DNA of 64,000 bases from Neocallimastix lanati (nom. inval.) (taxonomy: Eukaryota > Neocallimastigomycota > Neocallimastigomycetes > Neocallimastigales > Neocallimastigaceae), in NCBI GenBank assembly GCA_016946835.1, contig JACVTC010000029.1, forward strand, positions 215,001 to 279,000. The letters are read 5' to 3'. Shown here piece after piece: positions 29,818 through 41,572 of this stretch. Made by a program: the position numbers and the translations under genes. The notes beneath the pieces are model-generated. The model ran no database searches and was not told the origin of the DNA. It saw only the letters and a program-made list of their open reading frames with translations. Position 1 is the stretch's first letter; every line of letters begins with the position of its first letter.

Positions 29818-29851
29818 TTCCTCCTCAAGTCTAACTTTGAAACAAGTTAGA
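29818..29851 (-). promoter_or_regulatory. Polypurine tract and adjacent hairpin (element 3)
   Basis: GAGGAGGAA abuts the LTR. Hairpin arms 29830-29837 (TCTAACTT) and 29844-29851 (AAGTTAGA), 6-base loop. Confidence 0.7.
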
Positions 29852-32800
29852 ATTGAATTGATTTTATGATGTTATTCGGATATATTTGATATTTAATATT
29901 TTGGATGTTAAATCATTAATTGCTTTATGGGTGCCATTTTTATATGATGTGCTATTTTTAACTTTCAAATTAATTCAGGTTACTGATATTCACTATATTC
30001 CTGATTTTTGTCCATTTAATGACATTACGTAAATATTTTTATGTTTACTTGGTAAAGGTAGCGGATACCAGAATTTCATGAAAGGAAATTTTATTTTATT
30101 AATTGAATATTATATGTTGCTCCTTATAAGATATATAATTTGTCGAAATTTTATATTCCCTTTTTATTTTCTTTAAACATTAATAGTGGTTTTACTAATT
30201 AATATAGATAATGTGGAATTTAACGCTTTTCTAAATGTAGAAATATTCTAGAAGTGAAATATATCTAAAATACTTATTATAAATAATTTATTTATAATAT
30301 TCTTACTTATTAAGATTTTGTTTAACTCTTTGGCCAATAGCTATTAATTCATTTCATGCTAGGTATTGTTTCATTTTATTTTAATTGTTTTTTATTAAAA
30401 CATAAAATATTAAATTTATACTTGAAAGGGATTTCAATTAATCTTCTTTTAATGAATCTATAATTATATGATATCGAATTATATTTGTTGGGATTCTTTT
30501 AAATTTATTTTGCCAACAGAATCAAAATCACCTTCGTTTTCAGTAGAATTGGCATTGAAAATTAAATTTAATTTATTTTTGATGTTTAAATTATGATCAT
30601 TATGATAATTATTAAAAATATCTCAGAGATTAATTTGCATGTGGAAATTAGTAAAATTGTATATCGAATATTTGAATTCTTCTCGTATGGATTATTATGT
30701 TAATTGAAGGTAATTGAGTTATGACTAATACATTTATTTATTGATTACACAAAGCTTATGATTGAGTTTTCAGTTTTGATTGATATTATATTTTAATTGC
30801 GAAATCAATAATAAATTTGAATAGTCATTAAATATATTAACGTTATATTCAGGGTGTTCAATGATATTACTTATTTGAAATTATTATACTTTGACGATAA
30901 TTATTCCCCCTGATTTCGTAATTAGAATAAAAGTTATAGAATCTATATATTTTTTGGTAATAAAATTTGAAATAGAGAGGTATTTATGTTTAAATATTTC
31001 CGCTCTAATATGGGTTGATGGTTAAAATAGGAAATATATAAAATTTTAATATATTAATTTTGTTCCTAATATAACTTAAAATATGGAAATGATAACAAAT
31101 GATGATGATGATATGTCCCGTTTTTATAGGTGGGAAATTGAAATAAGATTATTTTAATAAAATTTAATTATATATATATCCAGGAACTATATTAATGTTA
31201 ATAGTGCATTCATTTTTCAAAATTTCTTGAACCATTTTCGATTGTTGATTTTAATAACGATCACACTTTTGATTTATTAATAAGATGAATTGTATTTTCA
31301 ACATAACCTCAGAATTTACACGATTTATTAAAGAAATATAATTAATATTAAAATCATTTTCTTTAATATCTAAAGTTATATTATGATCAGTAGCATAATC
31401 TAATTATTTATGTTTAAAACAAAATTGTCATATTGTAACCTTCTATGATATGGGTATCATTTATATTTAAATTGATATTAGTTTGATTGGAATAATTCAT
31501 TAGTTACTTTATAATTTATTTTATTTTGATGTTTTACAGAACAATACGAAGGGAAATGACCCTGTTTTTATTTATATAGAATTGTTTAGCATATATAATT
31601 GATAAATTTGCCATTTCAATGTTATTTATTTTACAAACGGTTAAATCATGATATTGTTCATAAATGTTTGCATCGTTGATATTAGATATTGAATATATCT
31701 TTATTAAATGTATTGTTAATAAATGATTTAAAAATATCGGAATATCCTTTTTGAATTGATAAATGTATTATTGAATTTTTCTTCATTATCTTTATTATTT
31801 ATATTTATATGGTATATTTGAGTGAGATTGTAGTATTTCAAATAATTTTATTGACTTAACTTGCAGATTGTTGGAAATATATTATAACAATAATATTTTA
31901 AGAAATTTAGTATATTTTCCTTTTAATGAAATATTAATTTTTTTTTTTATCTAATAAAACAAAATCCAATTCATCAGCGTCTGTTTTGAAATTGATGGAA
32001 TAATTTATTAATATTTCAATTCTTTCAACATTATCTATTTCTATTAATTGTTTGACTAAGGAATTTTCTTTATTGTTTTATTTATATACTATAATAATAT
32101 TATTTTTCTATGGTGATTGAAGTTTAAAGTGCATTACAAAAATATCATCTCTTTTATTAAAATCTAGTAAGTAATCATAGTAATGACTTATCGGTTCTAT
32201 TAAAATTATTTAAATTTTCTATTCATTGTCTTTTATATGATATAAGAATGGTAATTCATTTTCTCTGATTTGATTTTTTTATTTTTTTATCTATTTTATA
32301 CGGTAACGTAATAATAAATATTATAGGTTAAATATTGGAAAATTATCGAGAGACCTATACTATTACAAATATTATAATGCGTTTTCTATACTTAAATATA
32401 AATTATTATCATAATTATCATATTCAAATTACAATATTAGTTTAAATATAATAATAAATATGTTATAAAAAATATTAGTTTTTGTGAGTTTAGATCCTGA
32501 TATTTCAACAATAATTGATTCTTTAGTTTTAAAGGTTTCTTGATTTATGATTGCAATTTCTATGATATTGTGTTCATAATACTAGTATAATATTAATTAT
32601 AAATATATATTGTAATTTATAATTTAATAAAAATCGTTATTTTAGTACTACTGTTCAGTTTGTGAATTACTTTATAAATTGGAGAATTTGAAGGTTAAAA
32701 AATTGGTATTGTTAATGTATTTATTCATTTTATTTAATATATTTTGCAATAAATTTTTGTTTTCGTCTTTGTATAAATCGATTTATGCTTTAATTTCAGA

Positions 32801-33930
32801 GAACATCTCCATTGTTTTATTTTAGTTATGATTTTATAAACCTATTTCTTTATTAATAGTTTCTAGTATATCTAACTTTTATTTGTATTTTTAATATTTA
32901 TTGTATTCATAATATAGGAGGCATTATGATTGAAGGAGAAACTTTAGAGTCGGCTTCAATATTCTCAACAAATTTATTTATTTTTCATGAAATATATTTG
33001 TTGGTATATTTACTTCGATTGGTAGATTAAGAATTTTTTAGTTCAACTATTATTTTCATCTTAAAAAATTTATTTTATCAACTATTTGAATTTATGTTTC
33101 TTATAAATTGGATCAATTTTTTAACTAATTTCATTAATCATTTTTACTCTATTGTCCAAATTACATTGAAAGTTATTTTTTAAATTCTATTTATTAATTT
33201 TGATTTTAAGTTATTTTCTTACAATGAGTTAAAAATATAATACTAAAAATATAATTTTGTATTATATTTTTAGTTTTTAATTTTATTATTCTTAAAATTA
33301 TTTAATATTTCATTAATATTTGATGTAATTTTATTAGTATTATTATTGTTGTTAATATTATTAATATAATTGTTATTTTCTAATATATCTTTAATTTTTT
33401 TATTTTTGGACATTACTTTAATTTTTTTATTTATATATAAAATTCCATTTTTGAACCCATTTTCTATAATATTGAAATATATTGAAAATTGAATGTATGT
33501 CACCCGATTATTATATTGAAACTATAAAAATTCTCAGCTCTTTGCAATGACACTATTATCATATTTGAATTAATTTCTGTTAAATACATTATTGAATTTA
33601 TATCTAATAATATCTTTTTATGAATATAGAATTAAAATTTATAAAAGATACTACTTTATTAATATAAAATAGGAACTTTTATTATATGAAAAAAAAATAT
33701 ATTTTTGTTTAGTTCGAATATTCATACTATTTCTATCATAGTATTTTGTTAAAGGTTTATCAGACAAAATGAAAGATAAAAATAATAAAGCATCCACCAG
33801 ATTGGGAGCGGTTTTAGGAAAATATTAAGATGTTCAGAAATATGCTGTGTATTATTATTTTTATGAGTAGTTGAATTAAATTTTATTTAAATTTTTAGAA
33901 AAGAAAATACGATAGATTTTAGCTTCCTGT

Positions 33931-34187
33931 TGACTATTTTCAATTAAGCTTTTATCAAGCTTTTAACTATTTTCAACTAGAATTTTATTAAGCTGTTGAC
34001 TATTTTCAACTAGCCTTTTATTAAGCTGTTGACTATTTTCAACTAGCCTTTTATTAAGCTGTTGACTATTTTCAACTAGCCTTTTATTAAGCTGTTGACT
34101 ATTTTCAACTAGCCTTTTATTAAGCTGTTGACTATTTTCAACTAGCCTTTTATTAAGCTGTTGACTATTTTCAACTAGCCTTTTATT
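33931..34187 (-). repeat. 33-bp minisatellite in the leader of element 3
   Basis: About eight units, the last six identical (GACTATTTTCAACTAGCC then TTTTATTAAGCTGTT on plus). Each unit can fold: CAAC-T-AGC pairs with GCT-GTTG around CTTTTATTAA. Sits where the other elements have their leader hairpins. Confidence 0.85.
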
Positions 34188-34802
34188 AATAATATATATA
34201 TATTCTTATTATATTTATGCATTTATAATAATTCAAACACTCAAAATATATAAATTGTTTTTTATTTTTATTTATATATATAATTATCTTATTTTATTTA
34301 TTTATATATATTATTATCATTACTAGTAATTTCATTACATCATCGCCTGACAATAATATATTTAACTCGATATCTTTAATTATTTTGTTTTCTTTTTGTT
34401 TAATTATTATATTGGCTGATGATAATTATTTTTTCAGCTTAATATGTATATTATTTTATACCTGCTGACTATTTGTTTTCAGCTCGATATAATACAATAT
34501 TAATAAATTGTTTATATTTTATACAATATAAACTATACTTATCTTTTTAACGCTCATATAAATCACCCAACGTTAGTTTAATATATTTAGTTGTATAGAT
34601 TTTTGAATTTTGAATGTATGATTTGATTAGTAGTTATTTCAAAAAAAAATGTGATTAAATATTTAATTATAACGTAATATAAATTCAAAAAAAAATTATT
34701 AAAATTATTAATTATAACGTAATATAAAATGATTTAAAGTTAGATGGAGAGTTATATATTTTTATTAATTTATTTTATAAAATACTTAACTTTCATGTCT
34801 TT

Positions 34803-34833
34803 GCTCAATCTGGTAAGATTGAGACTCTTAATC
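34803..34833 (-). promoter_or_regulatory. Primer binding site of element 3, tRNA-Lys(CUU) half
   Basis: Plus strand GCTCAATCTGGTAAG then ATTGAGACTCTTAATC: D arm plus CTT anticodon arm, ending at the LTR edge. Confidence 0.75.
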
Positions 34834-35059
34834 TTTTAGAAATGATTATCTCTTCTTTTTATTTTTTATTGTGTTTTTTTTTTTTTAAAAGTTACAGTTC
34901 GAGGAAATTATCTTTAAAAAAATATTTTATAATTATGTTAATATAGGTTACACAAGAATATATTATTGGTCATATACTTTATATATATATATTAAAATTA
35001 TACTACAAAACTCCTTAATTTAATATGAATATAAAACTTTAATATTTATATTTTTAACA
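34834..35059 (-). repeat. 5' LTR of element 3
   Basis: 226 bp; same as the 3' LTR except for the 7-base change. Confidence 0.85.
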
Positions 35060-35064
35060 GGTTT

Positions 35065-36121
35065 CACAAAAGAAAAAAATTTTTTTTTAAATTTTATTAT
35101 TTTCCATTAAAATTTACAAAAAAATAAAATTTTGGTGAAAAAAATTTCATATTTTTATTTATAAAATTTTTTGTCACAAAAATCTTAAAATAAAAAAAAA
35201 ACTTTATTTAATAAAAACTTTAACTGATAAATTTAATTTATTTAACTTTTTTGAAATTAAAATAAATATTTTTTTTAAGTTTTATAATTAATAAAATTAG
35301 TCAGAATTTTAAAATATTAAATAAAAGATATAACAATAAAAAACTTTTATTTATTTTATAATTAATTAATCTCAAGAACTAAAATTATTTTATATTCCCA
35401 TTGACTTTATAATGTTTGTTGTATTAATAATAATATGAAATTTATATGAAAACTAACAATCTTTTATTTACTTTTATCGATAGAAAAAAAAGACCAATTT
35501 CATAAATATTTAATAAGCTATAAACTTATAATAAAATAAATATTAATTATATAAAATATTCCACCTCCAAGATCAGATACATTTCTCAATTACAGATACT
35601 CTGATAAACAAAAACTCTTTAGTTAATCCCTAATAAAATATCAAAATAAATTCATTTTAATAAAAAATAAAAAAAAAATTCTATTTTGAAAACCAAAAAT
35701 AAAAATAAATAATAAAAGAAAAAAATGAAACAAATATAAAAAAAATAATGAAATAAAAAAAAACAAGTAAAATATTAAAGGATACTCTAATAATTTACTA
35801 ATAAAAGTTATTAATAAACAGTTAAAAATAATATAAAATAAAATAAGTGATGTTATTAATAATTAATATAATGGGTTAGAATTATTCATTATATAATAAA
35901 ATATTGTTGTTTATTAGTAGTTAAGAAAAAAATAAAAAATTATAAAAAAAAAAAAAAAGCCAAAAATACTTTAATAAATACTTCTTCTAATAATTTTAAA
36001 ATAATAATAATATTTAAAGTACAAATAATCAACTTTTTTTTTTTCCTTTTTATTTTAAATTAAAATAAATTTTAATATTTCCATTTTCTAGAAATAAAAA
36101 AAGAAAAATTATTTTCTATTT

Positions 36122-36167
<46 letters not shown>

Positions 36168-38189
36168 AAAAAAAATTATTATATGAAAAAATTTTTTTAT
36201 CTTCTGTTCTAAAACAAAATAATTAAATTAAAATATAACAAGAAATTATTAATATTAAGTATATCAATATGTATAATTTAAAATTAAAATTAAAAAAACA
36301 TAAAAATATTAGAAAAATAAAAAAAAAATACTTAAAAAAAATTCCATAAAAAAAATAAAATTATAATATTATTCATATAAAAAAGGTCATAAAACAATTC
36401 AAAAAAAAAAGGACATTTAATCAATAAATAAATAAATAAATAGAATTCAAAAAAAATTCATTTCAACTAGGAAATAATATGAAATAATAAAAAAGAGAAT
36501 TGTAATTAAAAAAAATTTATTAGAAAAATTTTAATTAATTCAATAAAAGTATTCACTAAAAATGATTATTATTTTTTATTCACAGATTTAATTTTTTTAT
36601 TTTAAATTTTTCTTTTTTTTTTTTTTTTTTTTTATAGTTAATATATTAATATAAAACTTTTATTTTTATTATTGCCACTATAACTGTTATTATTTTCTAT
36701 ATTGATATTATTTTTACTGGTAAAATTTTTTTTCTTTTTCTGTTTTTATTTTAAGTTATTATTTTCATTCTAATTTATTATTCTATTTTTTTTTATTTTT
36801 ATTTTTATTATTCTAATTTTTTTTTATATTTTTCATAAAAACATTATTTATATATATATATCAAAATATTCATGCTTTAAAATTTTTTTTAATTTTAATT
36901 AATTACTATACCTTTATTTTTTGTTGTCATTATTTTTCATTTATTTTATTTTTATTCTTTTAACTAAAAATGGTTTATTTTTTAATGATTTTTGCATGTT
37001 ATTCAATTTATAATTTTTCAATTTTATATCCTTTATTTTATTTTTATTAATATTTTTATTTATTTTTTGTTTTATTATTTATATATTGATGGGTAACTTT
37101 TATATTTTAAAGCCTTTTATGCCTATTTTCCTAAATGAGATTTTTATTAGAGGTGAAAAAAATTTTTTTTTATTTAAAATGATATATGATATGAATGATT
37201 TATATGTTAAAAAAATTATAAAAAAAAATATTTTATTTCTTTGATATTATTCTATAGTTTATCCACAATAAATAAAATATTTAATATAATAAATATGAAT
37301 TGACCAAAAAAAAAAAAAAAAAAAAAAAAGAATATATTGAATATAACAGATATATTTATAGGGTTTTTTTTGGAATGTTATGTTTAGTTTCAGAAAGTAT
37401 AAGTCGTTCCAATAGTAGAATAAAAAATAAAAAAAAAATATTTTCAAAATATATAAAAAGTATTTAAATATTGAGAAGTCGTTGAAATAATAATAGTAAT
37501 AAAAGAAAAATTTAATAGTAAATGAAATAAAGTGAGGTTAAAATATTTATTTTATTTATTATATTTATTTTTTTTTAATAGAGTTATTCGATTTATCTAT
37601 TCCAGTAATGATTTTTTTTTTTTAGATATACATATTGATAAGTTTTATTTATTTCGATAGTGATAAAGTGATAAATTTTATTCTTTTTTTTTTTCTTTAT
37701 TTAAATTATTGTTTAATTCAATTATGATTTTCTTTTTCATTTTTTTTTTTTTCATGTTTTTTTTAATTTTTTCATTTTTCTTCTTTTTTTTAATAGTTTT
37801 GATATTTATAAATATAATATTTTTTTTTACTATTACTAAGTTTTTTTTTATATATATATAATTTCTAAAATGAAGTAATAAGGTTGAAATATCTTTAAGA
37901 GCGATAGATAGCCAGACCTTATCCTTTCTATTTATATATATAACTAGCTATTAAAAGAATTTTTATAATAATACCTACCTTTTTTTTAGGGTCTTTCTTG
38001 TTTTTTGGTGTCTTCCTCTAGAACCAAAAAATATCTTTTTTTTTTCTACAATAATACATTCTAAGGAGGAATAGATTTAATATTCCCCCATTCTTTTTTT
38101 TTTTTCATTGTATTTTTAGTACTATTCAGTTATAATTTTTTTTCTTTTTCTTTTTCCTTCTGTCATGTTGCTGTGACAAGCATATCAAA
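35065..38189. other. Low-complexity AT-rich DNA
   Basis: No supportable gene. Holds long A and T runs (A run about 36123-36165) and T/A-rich tandem text. Near 38060-38095 AAGGAGGAA and TTCCCCCAT look like two facing purine tracts, but no LTR is visible beside them. Confidence 0.35.
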
Positions 38190-39085
38190 ATATCTTCAAA
38201 ATAACATGCAACTAGATAAGCCCAGTGGGGATCGTTTTTATCCTCAAGTTTCAGATAGGCTCAAACAAGCGAGTGAAAACCAGAATTATTTTGGTATCGA
38301 ACATCTACTAAACTATACTAATCTATCCACTAAATAAAATAGAAAAGATGAACATTTCAACAGAATCAAAATCATGACAATTAAAACACCTTCGTAATGA
38401 CGTTAAACTATGTCATTAATTTTGGCAAGATGTCAATGCTAATAATATCTTCAACTATATTAGAAACTATCCTCCTCCCCATAAAAGGATTTAATAAAAA
38501 AAAATTTACAAAATGAAATTTTTAAAATTAAACTATAATGGACTACTTCTATATCAGAATTTTTTTTGGATGCTAAGTCTTCTTTACTTCATACCGAAAA
38601 AATAAAAAATAAATTTCGATCTAAATTTGATAATGTTTAAATAGATATATTTCTACTAGTTACTCCATACTTCTACAACTCCTTCAAAATTCTCAATATT
38701 ACAAAAAAAAAGAAATTGTTCTTTAAAAAAAAAAAAAAAGTAGAATCTTTCTTTTTAAATCAAACCTAATGAAACTACTTAATACACTCACTTGTAATCC
38801 AAATATTTTTTAAAATTTTATTTTAAATCATAAAGTTTGGAAGAGTCATACCAATGTCAAAAAAAAAAAAAAAAATCCAAGAATCAATCATAACAAAGAT
38901 GATAACAATAAGGATAACAACCACAATAATATTAACAACCACAATTCTGTCACAGCATTACCAACAATAAGAATACTGCTTCATCAATCTATGATCATAA
39001 TGTTATTAGGAACGTAATTAAAAATGAAGAAAACAACAACAATAACACAACAAATAGCAATTACAAAAAAAAGGAAAAAAACGCA
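38190..39085 (+). pseudogene. Copia integrase and Asn-rich linker relic
   Basis: Broken plus-strand frames read FGIEHLLNYT, then NRKDEHFNRIKIMTIK, which match the copia segment FGI-x-H-x-FT-x-P-x-x-PQQNGRAERFNGTI, followed by FWQD and a PHKGI-like stretch. From about 38880 AAC-rich sequence translates to Asn runs, as in the linker before RT. Many stops. No LTRs found around it. Confidence 0.55.
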
Positions 39086-39124
39086 ACATCAATATAGACA
39101 TGAAAAAAAATATTAAGAAAATTA

Positions 39125-39510
39125 AGGGAAATTATAGAAACTATACATAATAAATAAATTTATAATAAATAAATAAATAATAAATTTATAATAAATAAAT
39201 AAATAAAAAATAAATTTATAATAAATAAATAAAAAATAAATTTATAATAAATAAATAAATAATAAATAAATTTATAATAAACAAATAAAAAATAAATTTA
39301 TAATAAATAAATAAATAATAAATAAATTTATAATAAATAAATAAATAATAAATAAATTTATAATAAATAAATAAATAATAAATAAATTTATAATAAACAA
39401 ATAAAAAATAAATTTATAATAAATAAATAAAAATAAATAAATTTATAATAAATAAATAATAAATAAATAAATAAATAAAAATAAATAAATAAATAAAAAT
39501 AATATAGTGT
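39125..39510. repeat. AT minisatellite
   Basis: Tandem units of about 26-30 bp built on AATAAATTTATAATAAATAA, roughly a dozen copies, some with AAAC for AAAT. Confidence 0.85.
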
Positions 39511-39867
39511 ATAATTTATAATATATATAATATATAATAAAAAATAATAAAAAATACAAAATTACTAATTGTTCTTTTTATAATATTTTTATAATAAATT
39601 GTAATAATAAATAATAATTTTTTTAATAATTTTTTTAATAATTTTTTTATATTTTTTTTTATTGAATTATATAATTGAAGAAAGTAGAAAAGAAAAGTTA
39701 GAGCTAATAAAATTTTTAATAGTTTATAATTTTTTAATTTATTTTTAAAGTAATTTTTATTTATTCTTTTTGGAGTTGTTCACTCTCTGATTTAACAAAG
39801 ACTCTAACCTAAAGTCTTATGAAAACATTAAAAAATTCTTTTTCATAAAATTGAAAGTTGATTTTTC

Positions 39868-39898
<31 letters not shown>

Positions 39899-40472
39899 AA
39901 TTTAAATTCTCCAAATTTTTAATCTCTTTAAATTTTTTTTTTAAAAAAAAATCATAAATTTGGAACGGAGTTTCTACTTATTATTCCTAATCTTTTCATG
40001 ACAGTAAAGGAGAAGGGGAATAGGAATTGAAAAAGAAAAAAATTTCCGAAGTATAAATGTTCAAAGAGTGATGCCATCGCACCGAATGCTTAAGGAAAAA
40101 AGAAGGAGATTTTTATTTTTTGGGGGGATTTTTTGATTTTTTTTTTTTTTTTTTACTGTATAATTAAATAATAAATCTATTAGGTCAATTATTATTATTA
40201 TTATTATATATTTTTTGACATAATCAAAATAGTCAAAAACGAAATTAAACCTTAAAAAATAAAGTAAAGAAAAAAAAATAATAAACCTATATAATTATTT
40301 TTATTTCAAAAAAAAAAAAAATACAATCTATTAGTAAACTTGAGAAAGCATTTCCAACCTAAAAACGTCAAGCATTATTAAAATGTTGGGTTGGAAATAT
40401 TTCTGGTATGAAAAATAATTTAAAAAAAAAATTAATCATTAAAAGTTTAATTATAAGTACTTCTACGAAAAG

Positions 40473-40524
<52 letters not shown>

Positions 40525-41383
40525 CATTTTTATTATTAATTAATTTTTTTTCTGGTATGAAAAAAACAAACAAAAAGATATTTATTATTATATAATTAAA
40601 AGTATTTTATTATATTCCTTTTTTAGTTTAATAAAAAATATTGAACTTTAGTAAAATAAAAAGTGAAATTTAATATATATATATAAATGAAAAATAACTC
40701 TAATTAAAATAATAATAATATAAATGTATAAACAATTATAATCTAAATAGATATAATAAATAATATAAATAAATGAAAAAATATAATTTAGATAAATATA
40801 AATAAAATTATTAGATATTTAATAACTGAACAAATAAATAGAAGTTTAATAAATATATTAAACTTAAAAAATAAATATAAATTTGATGAAATTATATTTA
40901 ATATAAATAATAATTTAATAAAAATTAATAAATAATATAAATGAATAAATAAATATAACCTTGATAAATTTTCTATTTGAAATTGTTATAAATATATAAA
41001 TAAATTAATAAATAGAATTTTAATAAATATATTAAATAATATAAATGAACAAATAAAAAATAATTTAATAAATATAAATATAATAATCAATGGACATATA
41101 AATACAATTTCAATAAATACAACATATAATTTAAATGTATAAATAATAATAATTAGATAAATATAATAAATAATTTAAATAGATAAATAAATAGTTATTT
41201 AAAGAAATATAACAACTGAAAATAAATAAATAAAAATAATTTAAACAAAAGATTAGGTTAGAAAAAATTGAAATATCTATATATTAGTTAAATAATAATT
41301 TAGAATATTTTTTCTGCTTTACAATAACTTATAATACTATTATTAACGTTGTTTTAATTATTTTATTATAAATAAACAAATAG
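39511..41383. other. AT-rich DNA upstream of the giant gene, with one retroposition-like insert
   Basis: At 40350-40398 a 10-bp inverted repeat (ATTTCCAACC/GGTTGGAAAT) spans 49 bp. Right after it, the 16-base direct repeat TTTCTGGTATGAAAAA occurs at 40400-40415 and 40549-40564 around about 130 bp that include an A run of about 50, which looks like a poly(A) insertion with target duplication. A GC-richer patch lies at about 39980-40110. Promoter elements and the 5' exon of the giant gene may be here but I cannot place them; there is no ATG between 41200 and 41410. Confidence 0.35.
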
Positions 41384-41430
41384 CTTAATTTATTTACTAT
41401 TACTTTATCAATTGCAATATGTTTTAGCTG
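41384..41430 (+). CDS. Candidate signal-peptide exon of the giant surface protein
   Basis: Between a possible acceptor (AAATAG) and a good donor (GTAAAT at 41431) lie 47 bases whose frame reads LIYLLLLYQLQYVLA and ends in phase 1. That matches the phase-1 acceptor at 41573, giving VLA-EVNALAAC, a plausible signal-peptidase junction. No ATG is in frame in this exon, so at least one more exon must lie upstream. Tentative. Confidence 0.35.
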
Positions 41431-41572
41431 GTAAATAATTGACTTTTAGTAATTAAATTATTTTTAAAATATCAAATGAATTATTTATAATATTTAACAT
41501 GTATTTATAATAATATTTAAAAATTTAAATTTATATGAATATATATATTAAATGGAATATAATAATTTACAG

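Larger units (their letters stand above)
29599..35059 (-). mobile_element. Element 3: non-autonomous copia-type LTR element
   Basis: 5,461 bp. LTRs 29599-29817 and 34834-35059 are nearly identical apart from a 7-base length change in a T-rich tract. GGTTT flanks both sides (29594-29598 and 35060-35064). Primer site and purine tract are intact. The interior has no ORF longer than 77 codons; only gag-like and integrase-like traces survive, for example a GHFPSYC knuckle remnant near 31555 and an integrase/linker trace near 30900. I cannot find reverse transcriptase. Young LTRs around a dead interior suggest movement with proteins from other copies. Confidence 0.85.
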
